Of a stretch of 64,000 nucleotides of DNA, positions 20,717-30,633 are shown piece by piece. The stretch comes from Acer yangbiense. Lineage: Eukaryota; Streptophyta; Magnoliopsida; Sapindales; Sapindaceae. Position numbers and translations under genes: made by a program. Each line of letters opens with the position of its first letter. Position 1 is the first letter of the stretch. The stretch is taken from the NCBI GenBank assembly GCA_008009225.1, contig CM017765.1:9362001-9426000 (forward strand). The letters are read 5' to 3'. The notes beneath the pieces were generated by a model that saw only the letters and a program-made list of their open reading frames with translations, was not told the origin of the DNA and searched no databases.

Positions 20717-23700
20717 TGAAACAAATTATAGCACGGTGTGTATAAAACTATCTAGAGGGGGGGAATAGATTTTAAGCTTTTTACCCAATTTTTCGTGTTA
20801 GTCAAAATTACGAAATTACCCCTAAATAGATAAATCAATAAATCAAGTATAAAATGCGGAAATTAAATAACACTTGATTTTTACGTGGAAACCCTCACGG
20901 GAAAAACCACGGGCTAGTAAGTAAGCCACACTCGAACCTCGAATCCACTAAATGTGTAAACAATTACAACCTAATCCCAGAAGTAATCACACACCTACCT
21001 AATCCCGGTATGAGTGAACCTAGTCCAATTTGCTTGCGATCTAAGCAACCTAATCCCGGATGCTACACACAAGACTTACTTTCTCTATGAAGAGAATAAC
21101 AACCCTAAGTGAATATATGAATATCCAAATGCAACATAGAGCAAGGGAAACCCTATATGCTTATCTAAGATGATTAATATGCAATTAGAACAATCCTAGA
21201 TATCAAAACTAAATGACATGTCAAATAGTTTAGCTAATCAAGATTAAGCACAAAACTTAATTAGCTATCACAAAAAAAAAACTTCTCAAACATACATCAT
21301 ACTAATCTCAAACTTGTATTCAAAAGTATATAAAATAACATACAAGTAATTAATTGAGATTGCTAGCTAAGAGAAACACAAAATATGTAAGATATTAGTG
21401 AAAAGCTTACCAAGCAAAGTATGATGAAGAATCCATGCAAGATGACATCTAGAAGATCAAGGATGATGCTAGATGATGATTGATGATCATGAAAAAGTGT
21501 TTGAGTAATAAAAAATGAGTTCTTGGAATTTTTCTTCTCTTTGAAAAATATCCTAAGTATGAATTCTGAATATGAACTCTCTTAATTGACCTAAAGACAA
21601 AATGGCATATATATAGGGGGCCAAATCAAAGTGTGGTCGTTTAAGTAAGTTTCAAAGAAACGCGCCGATCGGCGGTTTAAATCGGCAGCCAGGCCGCCGA
21701 TCATGACCGCCGAATTGAGCTCGTGAAGAACAGAGCATAAACGGCGGTTCATTCGGCGGTTTCGTGACCGCCGATCCCAACCGTCGAATCAAACCCGAGA
21801 GATTAAAATCAATCAGGTATGAACGGCGATTTCGAACGACGGTTTCGTGACCGCCGATTCAACTGCCGAATTAGACCAAGAGATAAATCAATCAGGTCTT
21901 GAATCGGCGGTTTCGAACGGCGGTCGTGACCGCCAATCTTAACCGCAGAAATGCTTCAGACCAATCTGGACTGAAACGGCGGTTTCATTCGGTGGCCAGG
22001 CCGCCGATCATAACCGCCGATCACCTAGAAAGGTGAAAACCAAGGAGAAGCCAATGGCATTCTCCATAGGCGGTCCTCGCGCTAAACCAAGCACATTCTA
22101 GTGCATGCGCGGACGTTTCCGAAAGTTATCGGGAAACGAATTACATGACAACATGACACAATTACACACAACAAAATATAATAAATAAGTGCAAGTGTGA
22201 AATGTGACAAGTGAAGAGAATGCACACATATGCAATGAATGTTAAGTGTGTGTGTGCAACTAATCTCTTCAAAGAAAAGTAAGCACATAGAAATTTACCT
22301 TCGATGCTTATCAACACGAGGTCTTCAAAGGGTGAAACAAATAATAGCACGGTGTGTATAAAGCTATCTAGAGGGGGGGTGAATAGATTTTACGCTTTTT
22401 ACCCAATTTTTCGTGTTAGTCAAAATTACGAAAATGCCCTCAAGATAATATAACCAAGCAATTGTAATATGGTGCGAAAATTAAAACAACACTTGGTTTT
22501 TACGTGGAAACCCTCACGGGAAAAACCACGGGCTATGTAAGTAAGCCACACTCGAACCTCGAATCCACTAAATGTGCAAACGATTACAACCTAATCCCGG
22601 AAGTAATCACACACCTACCTAATCCCGGTATGAGTGAACCTAGTCCAATTTGCTTGCGTTCTAAGCAACCTAATCCCGGATGCTACACACAAGACTTACT
22701 TTCTCTATGAAAAGAATATACAACCTATGTGAATATATAAAATATCCAAAATGCAATTAAGAGCTAGGTTACTCTATATGCTTATCTAGGATAGTGAATA
22801 TGCAATTAATTCAATCCTAGATATTAAAAGCTAGATGACATGTCAAATAGCTTAGCTAAACATAGATTAACAAAACCTAGATAGCTATCAAAAATACAAC
22901 ACTCAATCATGTCAACACAACAATCTCTAATTTGTATCTAGAATATATTCAAGAGCATACAAATAATATAAGAGATGTCAATGATAAATAAAACACTAAT
23001 TATGTATGATAATAGTGAAGAACTTACCAAAGAATATGTGTTGACCAAAACCCATGCAAGCAAGCATCCTAACTAAGCTAGAAAATGCTAGATGATATTT
23101 TGATGCATATGAGAATGGTTTTTGAGTGTTAAAAAGGTGTTCTTGATTTGATTTTCTCTCAAATGTCTCTCTTTTAAGTTTAGGGTTCTTAGAGTTAAAG
23201 AACATTTTAATCTGAAAATGAGAAAGTGTGATATTTATAGACATCAAGAAAAGGGCAAGTGAAAAGACAAGTTTGCCCTTGAAACGCACCGTTCGGCGGT
23301 TTCAATCGGCGGCCAGGCCGCCGATAATGACCGCCGAATTGAGCTCGTGAAGAACAGAGCATAAACGGCGGTTCATTCGGCGGTTTCGTGACCGCCGATC
23401 CTAACCGCCGAATCAGACCCGAGAGATCGAAATCGATCAGGTATGAACGGCGGTTTCGAACGGCGGTCGTGACCGCCGATCGTGACCGTAGAATTGCTCC
23501 TAGAAGCAAACGGCGGTTCCATTCGGCGGCCAGGCCGCCGATCATAACCGCCAATCACCAACAGAGGTGAAAACCAAGGAGAAGCCAAGGGCATTCTTCG
23601 TGGGCGGTCTTCGCGCAAAACCAAGCACATTCTAGTGCATGCGCGGACGTTTCCGAACACTATCGGGAAACGAATTACAAGACACATAAATACACAACAA

Positions 23701-24064
23701 GATATAACAATCAAAGTGCTAGTGTGTAATGTGACATATGAAGAGAATGCACACAAATGTAAGAATGCAAAGTGTGTGTGTGCTTCTAAATCTCTTCAAA
23801 GAAAGGTAAGCACATAGAAATTTACCTTCGGTGCTTATCAACACGAGGTCTTCAAAGGGCTTCGAACATTAAGACCGATACTTAGGCTACCCTTACAAAG
23901 AACCCCCACATATGGTTTGATCACGAAATAAGCCAATTAAAAACAACGGGAATCCTTACAAAGGGCTTCGAACAATAAGACCGATACTTAGGCTACCCTT
24001 ACAAAGAATCCCCAACATGTGGTTTGTCCACGAAATGAGCCAATCAACAAATGGGAACCTTACA
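20717..24064 (-). repeat. C3 5' LTR, split by a solo LTR
   Basis: The LTR consists of 20717-22332 plus 23967-24064. Removing the solo LTR and one AAGGG copy leaves about 1714 bp, matching C1 (1713 bp). Ends are TGTAAGG and TTTCA on the minus strand. The CCGCCG motif array at 21660-22023 has several C-to-T and G-to-A changes. Confidence 0.92.
22333..23961 (-). mobile_element. S1: copia-family solo LTR (1629 bp) inside the C3 LTR
   Basis: A complete LTR with TG...CA ends is flanked by a perfect duplication AAGGG (22328-22332 and 23962-23966). There is no internal sequence, so the parent element lost its interior by recombination between its own LTRs. Its R-U5 half matches the N1 5' LTR, while its U3 is of another subtype. 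The CCGCCG array is at about 23291-23555, and a TATA-like site sits near 23231. Confidence 0.94.
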
Positions 24065-24921
24065 GAAGTAGAAGAGGAAAAGTAAGGATGGATTGGTGGG
24101 CACCCCCTGGAGCAATTAGAAGAAATCCAGATCAGAAAGGGAGATCCAACTAAAGTAGTGAAGATAGGAAGTGCGTTGGATTGCGAGGTCAGAAGGAATT
24201 TGGTAAACCTTCTCGAAGAGTATAACGACATTTTCTCCTGGAGTCATGACGAAATGCCCGGTATCCCTCTCAATCTAGCAATTCATCGGTTGGTTGTTGA
24301 TGCTACTTTCAGGCCCGTGAAACAGAAGCGGAGACACTTCAACGCCGAGCGGAATGCCGCGGTACAGGAAGAGGTGGATAAACTCTTGAAAGCCAGATTC
24401 ATCAGCGAATCCCGCTATCCCGAATGGATTGCCAATATGGTCATGGTAACCAAAGCTAACGGGAAGTGGCATATGTGTGTGGACTATACTGATCTCAACT
24501 GGGCTTGCCCAAAGGACAGTTTCTCTCTTCCTAAAATCGACCAGCTGATTGATTCTACTACAGGTAATAAGCTTCTAAGCTTTATGGACGCTTTCTCGGG
24601 GTACAACCAGATCATGATGCACCCTGCCGATCAAGACAAGACCAGCTTCATCACTGGACAAGGCCTTTACTGCTACAAGGTTATGCTCTTTGGCCTCAAG
24701 AATGCTAAAGCTACTTACCAGCGTTTGGTGAACAAGTTATACAAGCAGCAGATAGGAAGGTCTATGGAAGTATACATAGACGACATGATCACTAAGTCTC
24801 AAATGGCCAACCAACACCCTGAAGACCTACGCCAGAATTTCCAAGTGATAAGAGAGAATCATATGAGATTGAATCCGACTAAGTGCATTTTCGGGGTAGC
24901 AGCAGGAAAGTTCCTTGGCTT
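24065..24921 (+). pseudogene. Ty3/gypsy Tat-lineage pol, reverse transcriptase part
   Basis: The open stretch covers the RT palm and fingers of a gypsy polymerase. Visible motifs are the EMPGI segment upstream of RT, the core around CVDYTDLNWACPKDSF, LLSFMDAFSGYNQI, YKVMLFGLKNAKATYQ and the catalytic YIDDM, then the segment ending KFLGF. ACPKDSFPLP-like wording is typical of plant Tat/Ogre elements. The left end is cut by C3 and the right end by the CACTA element. Dropping the CACTA insert with one CTT copy restores the codons in frame at 27760. No stop is seen in this half. Confidence 0.9.
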
Positions 24922-25240
24922 CACTACTACAAAAATGCTTAAAGACATCACTAGAAATCACTAAAAGAAATCTTTTTTTGGTAACCGATTTTAAAAAAGT
25001 TTTTAGAAATCAGTTTTTATAAAAACCGATGTCTTAAAAATTACAATTTCAAAAGACATCGGTTTTTAAGAAAACCGATATTAAAAAAAAAACGTTTAGA
25101 CATCGGTTTTTATAAAAACTGATGTCTTAAATTTTGCGTTGAAAAGACAACGGTTTTTATAAAAACCGATATTAAAAGCAAGCGTTTAGACATCGGTTTT
25201 TATAAAAACCGATGTAGATTCAAAAGCAAAATTCTGCAAT
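24922..25240 (+). repeat. CACTA left terminal and subterminal repeats
   Basis: After the terminal inverted repeat, palindromic units such as ATCGGTTTTTATAAAAACCG recur four or more times, with GATGTCTT flanks. In CACTA elements, clustered subterminal motifs are the transposase-binding sites. Confidence 0.85.
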
Positions 25241-25244
25241 GCAA

Positions 25245-25430
25245 ATCTGACCTATGTCCACATTCAAGGGCACATCTCTAAAAACACTCAACATTATTTG
25301 CTCAAATTTTGACACAAGAAAGTAGACATGCAAACAAAAACTTTTAAATCAGAAAATATTCCAAAAATCGATTTGGAAAAGTGAGAAAATGAGCGATGAA
25401 AACAGCTCACTCGCGGATTCACGAATCGCT
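25245..25430 (-). repeat. Gypsy-derived segment captured in the CACTA element (unique part)
   Basis: Its reverse complement aligns with G1 internal sequence at about 52400-52575. Shared blocks include GACATAGGTCA, TTTGCATGTCTA, ATATTTTCT and TTTTCTCACTTTT, in the same order. The tandem array that follows is homologous to the adjoining G1 stretch, so the captured segment is colinear with G1. Confidence 0.75.
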
Positions 25431-27045
25431 TCTGACCTTTGACTGAATAATTGATCATAACTTTCAAAATACCACCCGGAATTTTATGTTCTTTATACCG
25501 TTGGATTCGTATCGAAAAATTGAAGAACCCAACATGGACAAAAAAATTTATTTCCTTGCCAAAAGATACAGTTTTAAGGAAAGAGTTTTCACAAAAATAT
25601 CTCCAATTGCTTCAATTCTGACCTTTGACTGAAAAATTGATCATAACTTTCAAAATACCAACCAGAATTTTACGTTCTTTATACCGTTGGATTCGTATCG
25701 AAAAATTGAAGAACCCAAAATGGACAAAAAAAATTATTTCCTTGCCAAAAGATACAGTTTTAAGGAATGAATTTTTACAAAAATATCTCCAATCGCTTCA
25801 ATTCTGACCTTTGACTGAAAAATTGATCATAACTTTCAAAATACCAACCGGAATTTTACGTTCTTTATACTGTTAGATTCGTATCAAAATATTAAAGAAT
25901 CTACCATGGAAAAAAATATTTATTTCCTTGCCAAAAGATACAGTTTTAAGGAAAAGGTTTACACAAAAATATCTCCAATCGCTTGACCTTTGAGTACTCA
26001 TGAATAATTGATCATAACTTTCAAAATACCGCCCGGAATTTTATGTTCTTTAAACCGTTGGATTCGTATCCGAAAATTGAAGAATCGAACATGGACAAAA
26101 AAATTTATTTCCTTGCCAAAAGATACAGTTTTAAGGAAAGAGTTTGCACAAAAATATCTCCAATTCTGACCTTTGACTGAAAAATTGATCATAACTTTCA
26201 AAATACCACCCGGAATTTTACGTTCTTTATACCGTTGGATTCGTATCGAAAAATTGAAGAATCTACCATGGAAAAAAAAATTATTTTCTTGCCAAAAGAT
26301 ACAGTTTTAAGGAAAAAGTTTACACAAAAGTATCTCCAATCGCTTGACCTTTGAGTACTCATGAATAATTGATCATAACTTTCAAAATACCACCCGGAAT
26401 TTAACGTTCTTTAAACCGTTGGATTCGTATCAAAAAATTGAAGAATCCAACATGAACAAAAAAATTTATTTCCTTGCCAAAAGATACAGTTTTAAGGAAA
26501 GAATTTGCACAAAAATATCTCCAATTCTGACCTTTGACTGAACAATTGATCATAACTTTCAAAATACCACCCGGAATTTTACGTTCTTTATACCGTTGGA
26601 TTCGTATCGAAAAATCGAAGAATCCATCATGGAAAAAAAAAATTATTTCTTAAGGAAAAATTTTACACAAAAATATCTCCAATCGATCGACCTTTGAGTA
26701 CTCATGAATAATTGATCATAACTTTCAAAATACCACCCGGAATTTTACGTTCTTTATACCGTTGGATTCGTATCAAAAAATCAAAGAATCTACCATGGAC
26801 AAAAAAAATTATTTTGTTGCCAAAAGATACAGTTTTAAGAAAAAAGTTTGCACAAAAATATCTTCAATTGCTTCTGACATTTGACTGAATAATTGATCAT
26901 AACTTTCAAAATACCGCCCATAATTTTACGTTCTTTATACCGTTGGATTCATATCGAAAAATCAAAAAATCTAGCATGGATGAAAAAAATTATTTCGTTG
27001 CCAAAAGATACAGTTTTAGGGAAAAAGTTTGCATAAAAATATCTC
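25430..27045 (+). repeat. CACTA internal tandem array, nine units of about 180 bp
   Basis: Nine units share GATCATAACTTTCAAAATAC, an ATTCGTATC block, and CAAAAGATACAGTTTTA in most units. Unit starts are near 25440, 25620, 25815, 25990, 26170, 26350, 26530, 26700 and 26885. Two variants of the left part occur: A (GACCTTTGACTGAA) and B (GACCTTTGAGTACTCATGAA). Their order is A A A B A B A B A. I see no coding potential. In reverse complement the unit matches G1 at about 52200-52370. Confidence 0.9.
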
Positions 27046-27180
27046 TAGCAGAACACAAAACCACACAATAAAAAATGAAATGAAAAATAAACCCACCAAT
27101 AAAATTTATTTAATATATGTATGTTTGTAGTAGAAATTAGAATTTTGATTAGTTGAGTAAATTTAAATTTATCAAACAAG

Positions 27181-27202
27181 TTTTTTTTTTTTTTTTTTTT
27201 TT
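27181..27202 (+). repeat. Poly-T run in the CACTA element
   Basis: An uninterrupted run of more than 20 T. It may be the A-tail of a small minus-strand retroposon or a slippage product; I cannot decide which. Confidence 0.8.
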
Positions 27203-27254
27203 CTAACAATTCATATAGGTTATATATATATTGTGCAATTGTTAACACATTCAA

Positions 27255-27312
27255 TCTTGTAGTCAGGCGGTAAAGGCTTACCACTTTGACTTTGAGGTTG
27301 CGAGTTCGATTC
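27255..27312 (+). repeat. tRNA-like segment with A-box and B-box resemblance (SINE head candidate)
   Basis: TGTAGTCAGGCGGTAAAGG resembles a Pol III A box, and GCGAGTTCGATTCCTC, about 35 bp later, resembles a B box (GGTTCGANTCC). The spacing fits a tRNA-derived SINE head. No acceptor stem or clear SINE tail and duplication is seen, so this is tentative. Confidence 0.35.
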
Positions 27313-27345
27313 CTCATAATGACAATTAATTGTCATTATTATCAT

Positions 27346-27456
27346 AGGTGGGGTTGGCCGGCGGCGGTGGGCAGAGGTGGGACGTGCCGGCTGCGGTGGC
27401 CGGTCGGTGAGGCAGGCCGGTGGTGGTGGCTGGTCGGTGGCCGGCGACGGTGGGAT
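27346..27456 (+). other. G-rich block in AT-rich CACTA sequence
   Basis: About 110 bp of GGTGG, GGCCGG and CGGCGGTGGG units stand out sharply from their surroundings. It could be a captured fragment of a host gene, or simple GC-rich repeat growth. Several GG runs could form G-quadruplexes. No protein family is recognised. Confidence 0.5.
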
Positions 27457-27469
27457 TTTTTTTTGTAAT

Positions 27470-27756
27470 TCATCAATTTTACATCAGGTTTTTTAAATCG
27501 GTTTTAACTAAAACCGATGTCTTTTCTCCTAGGTTTTTAAATCGGTTTTAAGTAAAACCGATTTCTTTTCTACTAGGTTTTTAAATCGGTTTTAAGTAAA
27601 ACCGATTTCTTTTCTCTTGTTTTACATCGGTTAAAAACCAATGTCTTTTGCGCTTATTTTTCTAAATCACTCAAAAAGAGATCGGTTTTAAAAATTTCAA
27701 AAACCGATTTCTTCCATATAAAAAAACCGATTTCTTTTGCATTTTTTGTAGTAGTG
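27470..27756 (+). repeat. CACTA right subterminal and terminal repeats
   Basis: Repeated TTTTTAAATCGGTTTTA and AAAACCGATTTCTTTTC units, then the inverted terminus ending TAGTAGTG. The motif set matches the left end. Confidence 0.85.
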
Positions 27757-28683
27757 CTTCATGGTACATGAGAGAGGAATCGAGGCCAATCCTAAGAAGA
27801 TCAAGGCCATCATGGATCTAAAATATCTTACTACACTCCAACAAGCATACGGGTTGACTGGCAGGATAGCAACGTTGAACCGTTTCATATCCCGATCTAT
27901 AGATAAGTGCTTACCTTTCTTTAAAATCATCAAACAGGGGAAGAAGATGAAGTGGGATCAAGAGAGTGAGCAGGTGTTTCAAGCACTGAAAGAGTACCTA
28001 GCCAGTCCGCCTCTATTGGTAAAACCCCTCCTATGAGAGGGACTACAACTTTACTTGGCAGTGTCAGAAACTGCGACAAGCGGAGCCCTAGTGAAGGAAT
28101 GTAATGATAGAGCCCAAAAGACTAATCTATTACGTGAGTCGTGCTCTGACGAAGTCTGAAAAGAATTACAACATCCCAGATAAGCTCGCCTATGCACTGG
28201 TAACCACGGCTAGAAAGCTTCGGCTTTATTTTCAAGCGAATACAGTTGCAGTGGTGACAGACCAACCACTGAGACAATTCCTTCAGAGGCCAGACATTTC
28301 AGGCAGGCTGGTCTTATGGGCCTTAGAGCTCACTCAATATGACATAAAATACAAGGCAAGGACGATAATCAAGGCTCAGGCCCTAGCCGATTTTGTAGTA
28401 GAATTTAGCATGATCCCCTATCCGGATACCTCTGTAGCTTTGAGCTCGGATCCAGAACCCTTGGGATGGCCCGCTGATTGCAAGACTTGGATCTTGTATA
28501 TAGATGGGGCCTCAAATCAAGTCTGATGCGGGGCCGGGATCGTCCTTATTGATCTTGAAGGGATTGAGTGCAGTCACTGTTTCAGGTTCGAGTTTAAAGT
28601 TACCAATAACGAAGCAGAGTACAAAGCCCTGTTAGCAGGAATGAAGGTTGCTGCAGAGTTAGGGGCTGATTACCTCTTGGTTC
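27757..28683 (+). pseudogene. Tat-lineage pol continuation: RT connection and two RNase H domains
   Basis: It picks up in frame after the CACTA element with MVHERGIEANPKKIKAI and runs through the RT thumb. A TGA stop at about 28034 breaks the frame. The frame then shifts near 28110 before IYYVSRALTKSEKNY, the first RNase H. Another TGA follows SNQV near 28524, where relatives have Ser-Gly. The second RNase H begins WILYIDGAS and continues CGAGIVLIDLEG and NNEAEYKALLAGM. A second, archaeal-type RNase H is a hallmark of the Tat clade. Homology stops abruptly near 28683; the integrase is missing. Confidence 0.88.
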
Positions 28684-28979
28684 CAAGAGGGAGTTTTCTA
28701 AACCATCCTCCTACTTGCTATTTTTGCTTTCAAAAAGGGCACTTAAAAGCTCATTGTTTTAAATTCCATAAGCATGAAAAATTGAGAAAGTCTAGGAATA
28801 GGAAAAAGCCACCTAGAGTTAAGCAAATTTGGGTAAGAAAAGAATTGGTTAACCAAGTTAGACCCAAAAGAAAGGAAAAGGAGAAATCAACTCAACTTGT
28901 TTGGGTTGTGAAAAAGAATCAATTTCCAAACTTGGTAAAACCTCATTTAGTTGATGACACCCCTAGCACAAGTACATAA
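28684..28979 (+). pseudogene. Zinc-knuckle Gag C-terminal fragment of another copia-like element
   Basis: A short open stretch includes CYFCFQKGHLKAHC, a CX2CX4HX4C knuckle, followed by a Lys/Arg-rich region with QIWVRKELVNQ and a stop at 28977-28979. This resembles the second-knuckle and linker region of SIRE-type Gag (compare WIRKND in C1) but is not close to C1, C2 or N2. It is directly fused to broken Tat RNase H. Its own element is not resolved. Confidence 0.55.
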
Positions 28980-29285
28980 TATAGAAAAATTCTTTTGTGC
29001 ATTTTATTTTTTATGCTTTATTTGTTTAGTTTATTTCTTTTGAATAAATGGTGTTCCAAACTCTTGTTGGCAATTGCATGTATTGAGTAAATTTTTATTT
29101 GCCGGAACTTTCTAATGTGCTTAGTGTTTGTGTAGATTTTCTATTGCTTCTTGAGGAAGCAAATGTTGTGTTGCTTGTGTGATATAGCAAGGCTTATTTA
29201 TCTCTTGGGATGAAACAAATACAACTTGCGAGTCTTGAAGGGACGAGCAAGCCAAGAGTGCTCATAAAAAGGGAGAGAGCCTTAT
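28980..29285 (+). other. Non-coding remnant between the zinc-knuckle fragment and the TRIM element
   Basis: T-rich, then purine-rich near its end (AAAAAGGGAGAGAGC). I see no gene. The last five bases, CTTAT, are the left target duplication of the TRIM; removing the TRIM joins this segment to the gypsy 3' internal sequence at 31573. Confidence 0.5.
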
Positions 29286-30175
29286 TGATGCAGCGGAATA
29301 TTCAACGCAAAACAACAATAGATAAAAGATAGGATAAACGATTCGGATCCGTTGATTCGCGCACGAATACCGAAAACGAACCCTACTATTATGCTGTTGA
29401 TCCGCACACAGATACCAGGATAACAGGCTTCATATACTTCAATCTTCGCAAAGAATGTTGTACATGGATAGTTGAGAAACAATTCTCTATATTTTTTTAT
29501 TCATCAAAAACTAAAAAACAAACAACTGGTTGCAATGAATTTAAATAGGAAAACAAACTAAACCTAAAAGATCCAAAACCTTGAATCCTAAACGGATTCA
29601 GACTCCTCAAATAACATAAATATAAAAAGGACTCCAAGACTCAATCCTAAACTAAAAAGGAAACTAACAATGAAACTAACAAGGACTCAAAAACATCCAG
29701 CTCGTCCAGCTCAAGTATTTGCACAACACGATAGATAGCCAAATTTGGGCCTTTTGTGATCTATTATGGAGGACGGAGTCTTCATAACATCTGTAGGGCT
29801 CGTCTTGGGCTTTCCGGAAACATATTATAATAGACAATCCAACCACATATGCCCTCTGTAGAGGTCCACGAAGTTCAGCCCGGCAGCTCTCGTCCAGCTC
29901 ACGGCGTCCAGCTCTCGTCCAGCTCAAGTATTCGCGCAACAAGGTAGATGGCCGACTTTGGGCCTGTTGTGATCTGTTACGGAGGACAGAGTCTTCATAA
30001 CATCTGTAGGGCTCGTCTTGGGCTTTCTGGAAACATATTATAATAGACGATCCGACCCCATATGCCTTCTATTGAGGTCCACGAAGTTCAGCCCGGATTT
30101 GGTTGGTCCACGCGACCCAAATACGAATTCGCCACCCACTCCATGTATTCCATTGCCTTAGCTGCTGCTGCATCA
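29286..30175 (-). repeat. TRIM-like element 3' LTR (890 bp)
   Basis: Its terminal inverted sequences are unusually long, with TGATGCAGC at one end and GCTGCATCA at the other. It contains an internal tandem duplication of about 180-200 bp (about 29696-29882 and 29915-30100), each unit holding GGAGGAC(G/A)GAGTCTTCATAAC and GAGGTCCACGAAGTTCAGCC. Confidence 0.9.
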
Positions 30176-30494
30176 TTCTCTTCAGGTTGGAGAAAATTCG
30201 TCCTCGAATTTTGACTGTTTTGAGGAACAAATAAGTTGGAGATGCTGTTGAATGATGAAACATGGCAACATCATAGAAATAATCCTCAAAAATTGAGTCC
30301 CTCTCATGCTGCTCGTTCTGGAACAAATCTTCATCAAAAACCGATGGCTTATCGAAATCGACAATAACAGGTTCCGTCACATATTCCTCATCGAAAATTG
30401 GCGGCTTATCAAAGTCAACGATAACTGGGTCCGACACATAATCGTCATCGAAAAACAATGAATGGTAGGAGGAAATTTTGTTTTGGGGATTCAT
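30069..30494 (-). CDS. TRIM-like element ORF, 141 residues with an acidic duplicated motif
   Basis: The frame starts in the internal region (MNPQNKISSYHSLFFDDD) and ends inside the 3' LTR. Residues of about 20-60 hold two imperfect copies of a 19-residue unit of the type DPVIVDFDKPPIFDEEY. The rest has no recognised domain: no zinc knuckle, protease or RT. Acidic FDEE-type repeats occur in some plant gypsy Gag-linked regions, so this may be a relic of a parent element. A run of more than 20 A (minus strand) lies just upstream of the ATG. Whether it is translated is unknown. Confidence 0.4.
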   Translation of the reverse strand: MNPQNKISSYHSLFFDDDYVSDPVIVDFDKPPIFDEEYVTEPVIVDFDKPSVFDEDLFQNEQHERDSIFEDYFYDVAMFHHSTASPTYLFLKTVKIRGRIFSNLKRMMQQQLRQWNTWSGWRIRIWVAWTNQIRAELRGPQ

Positions 30495-30499
30495 GAGAT

Positions 30500-30530
<31 letters not shown>

Positions 30531-30618
30531 GATAAATATGGATGGTGAATTTTTGGTGCTGAGGAAGATAGTTGGTTGCGGTCGTGGATGCTGAGCCTAG
30601 CACAACGGTAGACTCGGT

Positions 30619-30631
30619 GGCTCTGATACCA
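30619..30631 (-). other. TRIM-like element primer-binding site (tRNA-iMet)
   Basis: The minus strand reads TGGTATCAGAGCC three bases after the right LTR. It sets the orientation and gives a longer match to plant tRNA-iMet than the C1/C2 sites. Confidence 0.9.
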
Positions 30632-30633
30632 AC

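Larger units (their letters stand above)
9034..24064 (-). mobile_element. C3: old SIRE/Maximus-type copia element, 3' end deleted, twice invaded
   Basis: On the minus strand the order is 5' LTR (24064-20717, split by a solo LTR), a mutated PBS, degenerate gag-pol (20622-17859 and 12169-9719, split by N1) and part of the 3' UTR (9718-9034). The polypurine tract and 3' LTR are missing at the junction with element X. The sequence is clearly homologous to C1 and C2 throughout but carries several in-frame stops. On the right it abuts Tat pol at 24065; with the left end deleted, its target duplication cannot be confirmed. Confidence 0.92.
24922..27756 (+). mobile_element. Non-autonomous CACTA (En/Spm) DNA transposon inserted in Tat pol
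   Basis: It starts CACTACTACAAAAATGC and ends with the inverted copy GCATTTTTTGTAGTAGTG, flanked by a 3-bp duplication CTT (24919-24921 and 27757-27759). Both features are diagnostic of CACTA elements. At 2.8 kb it has no transposase. The left 320 bp and right 290 bp hold repeated subterminal motifs around ATCGGTTTT/AAAACCGAT. The interior is a gypsy-derived fragment, a roughly 180-bp tandem array, an AT-rich stretch, a tRNA-like segment and a short G-rich block. Strand is arbitrary because no transposase gene orients it. Confidence 0.95.

Noticed and set aside
25245..27045. CRISPR-like array
   Set aside because: Units are about 180 bp, contiguous and without unique spacers, in a eukaryotic transposon.
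27255..27312. A functional tRNA gene
   Set aside because: Box-like motifs are present but I find no acceptor stem pairing or full cloverleaf, so only a tRNA-like or SINE-like label is justified.
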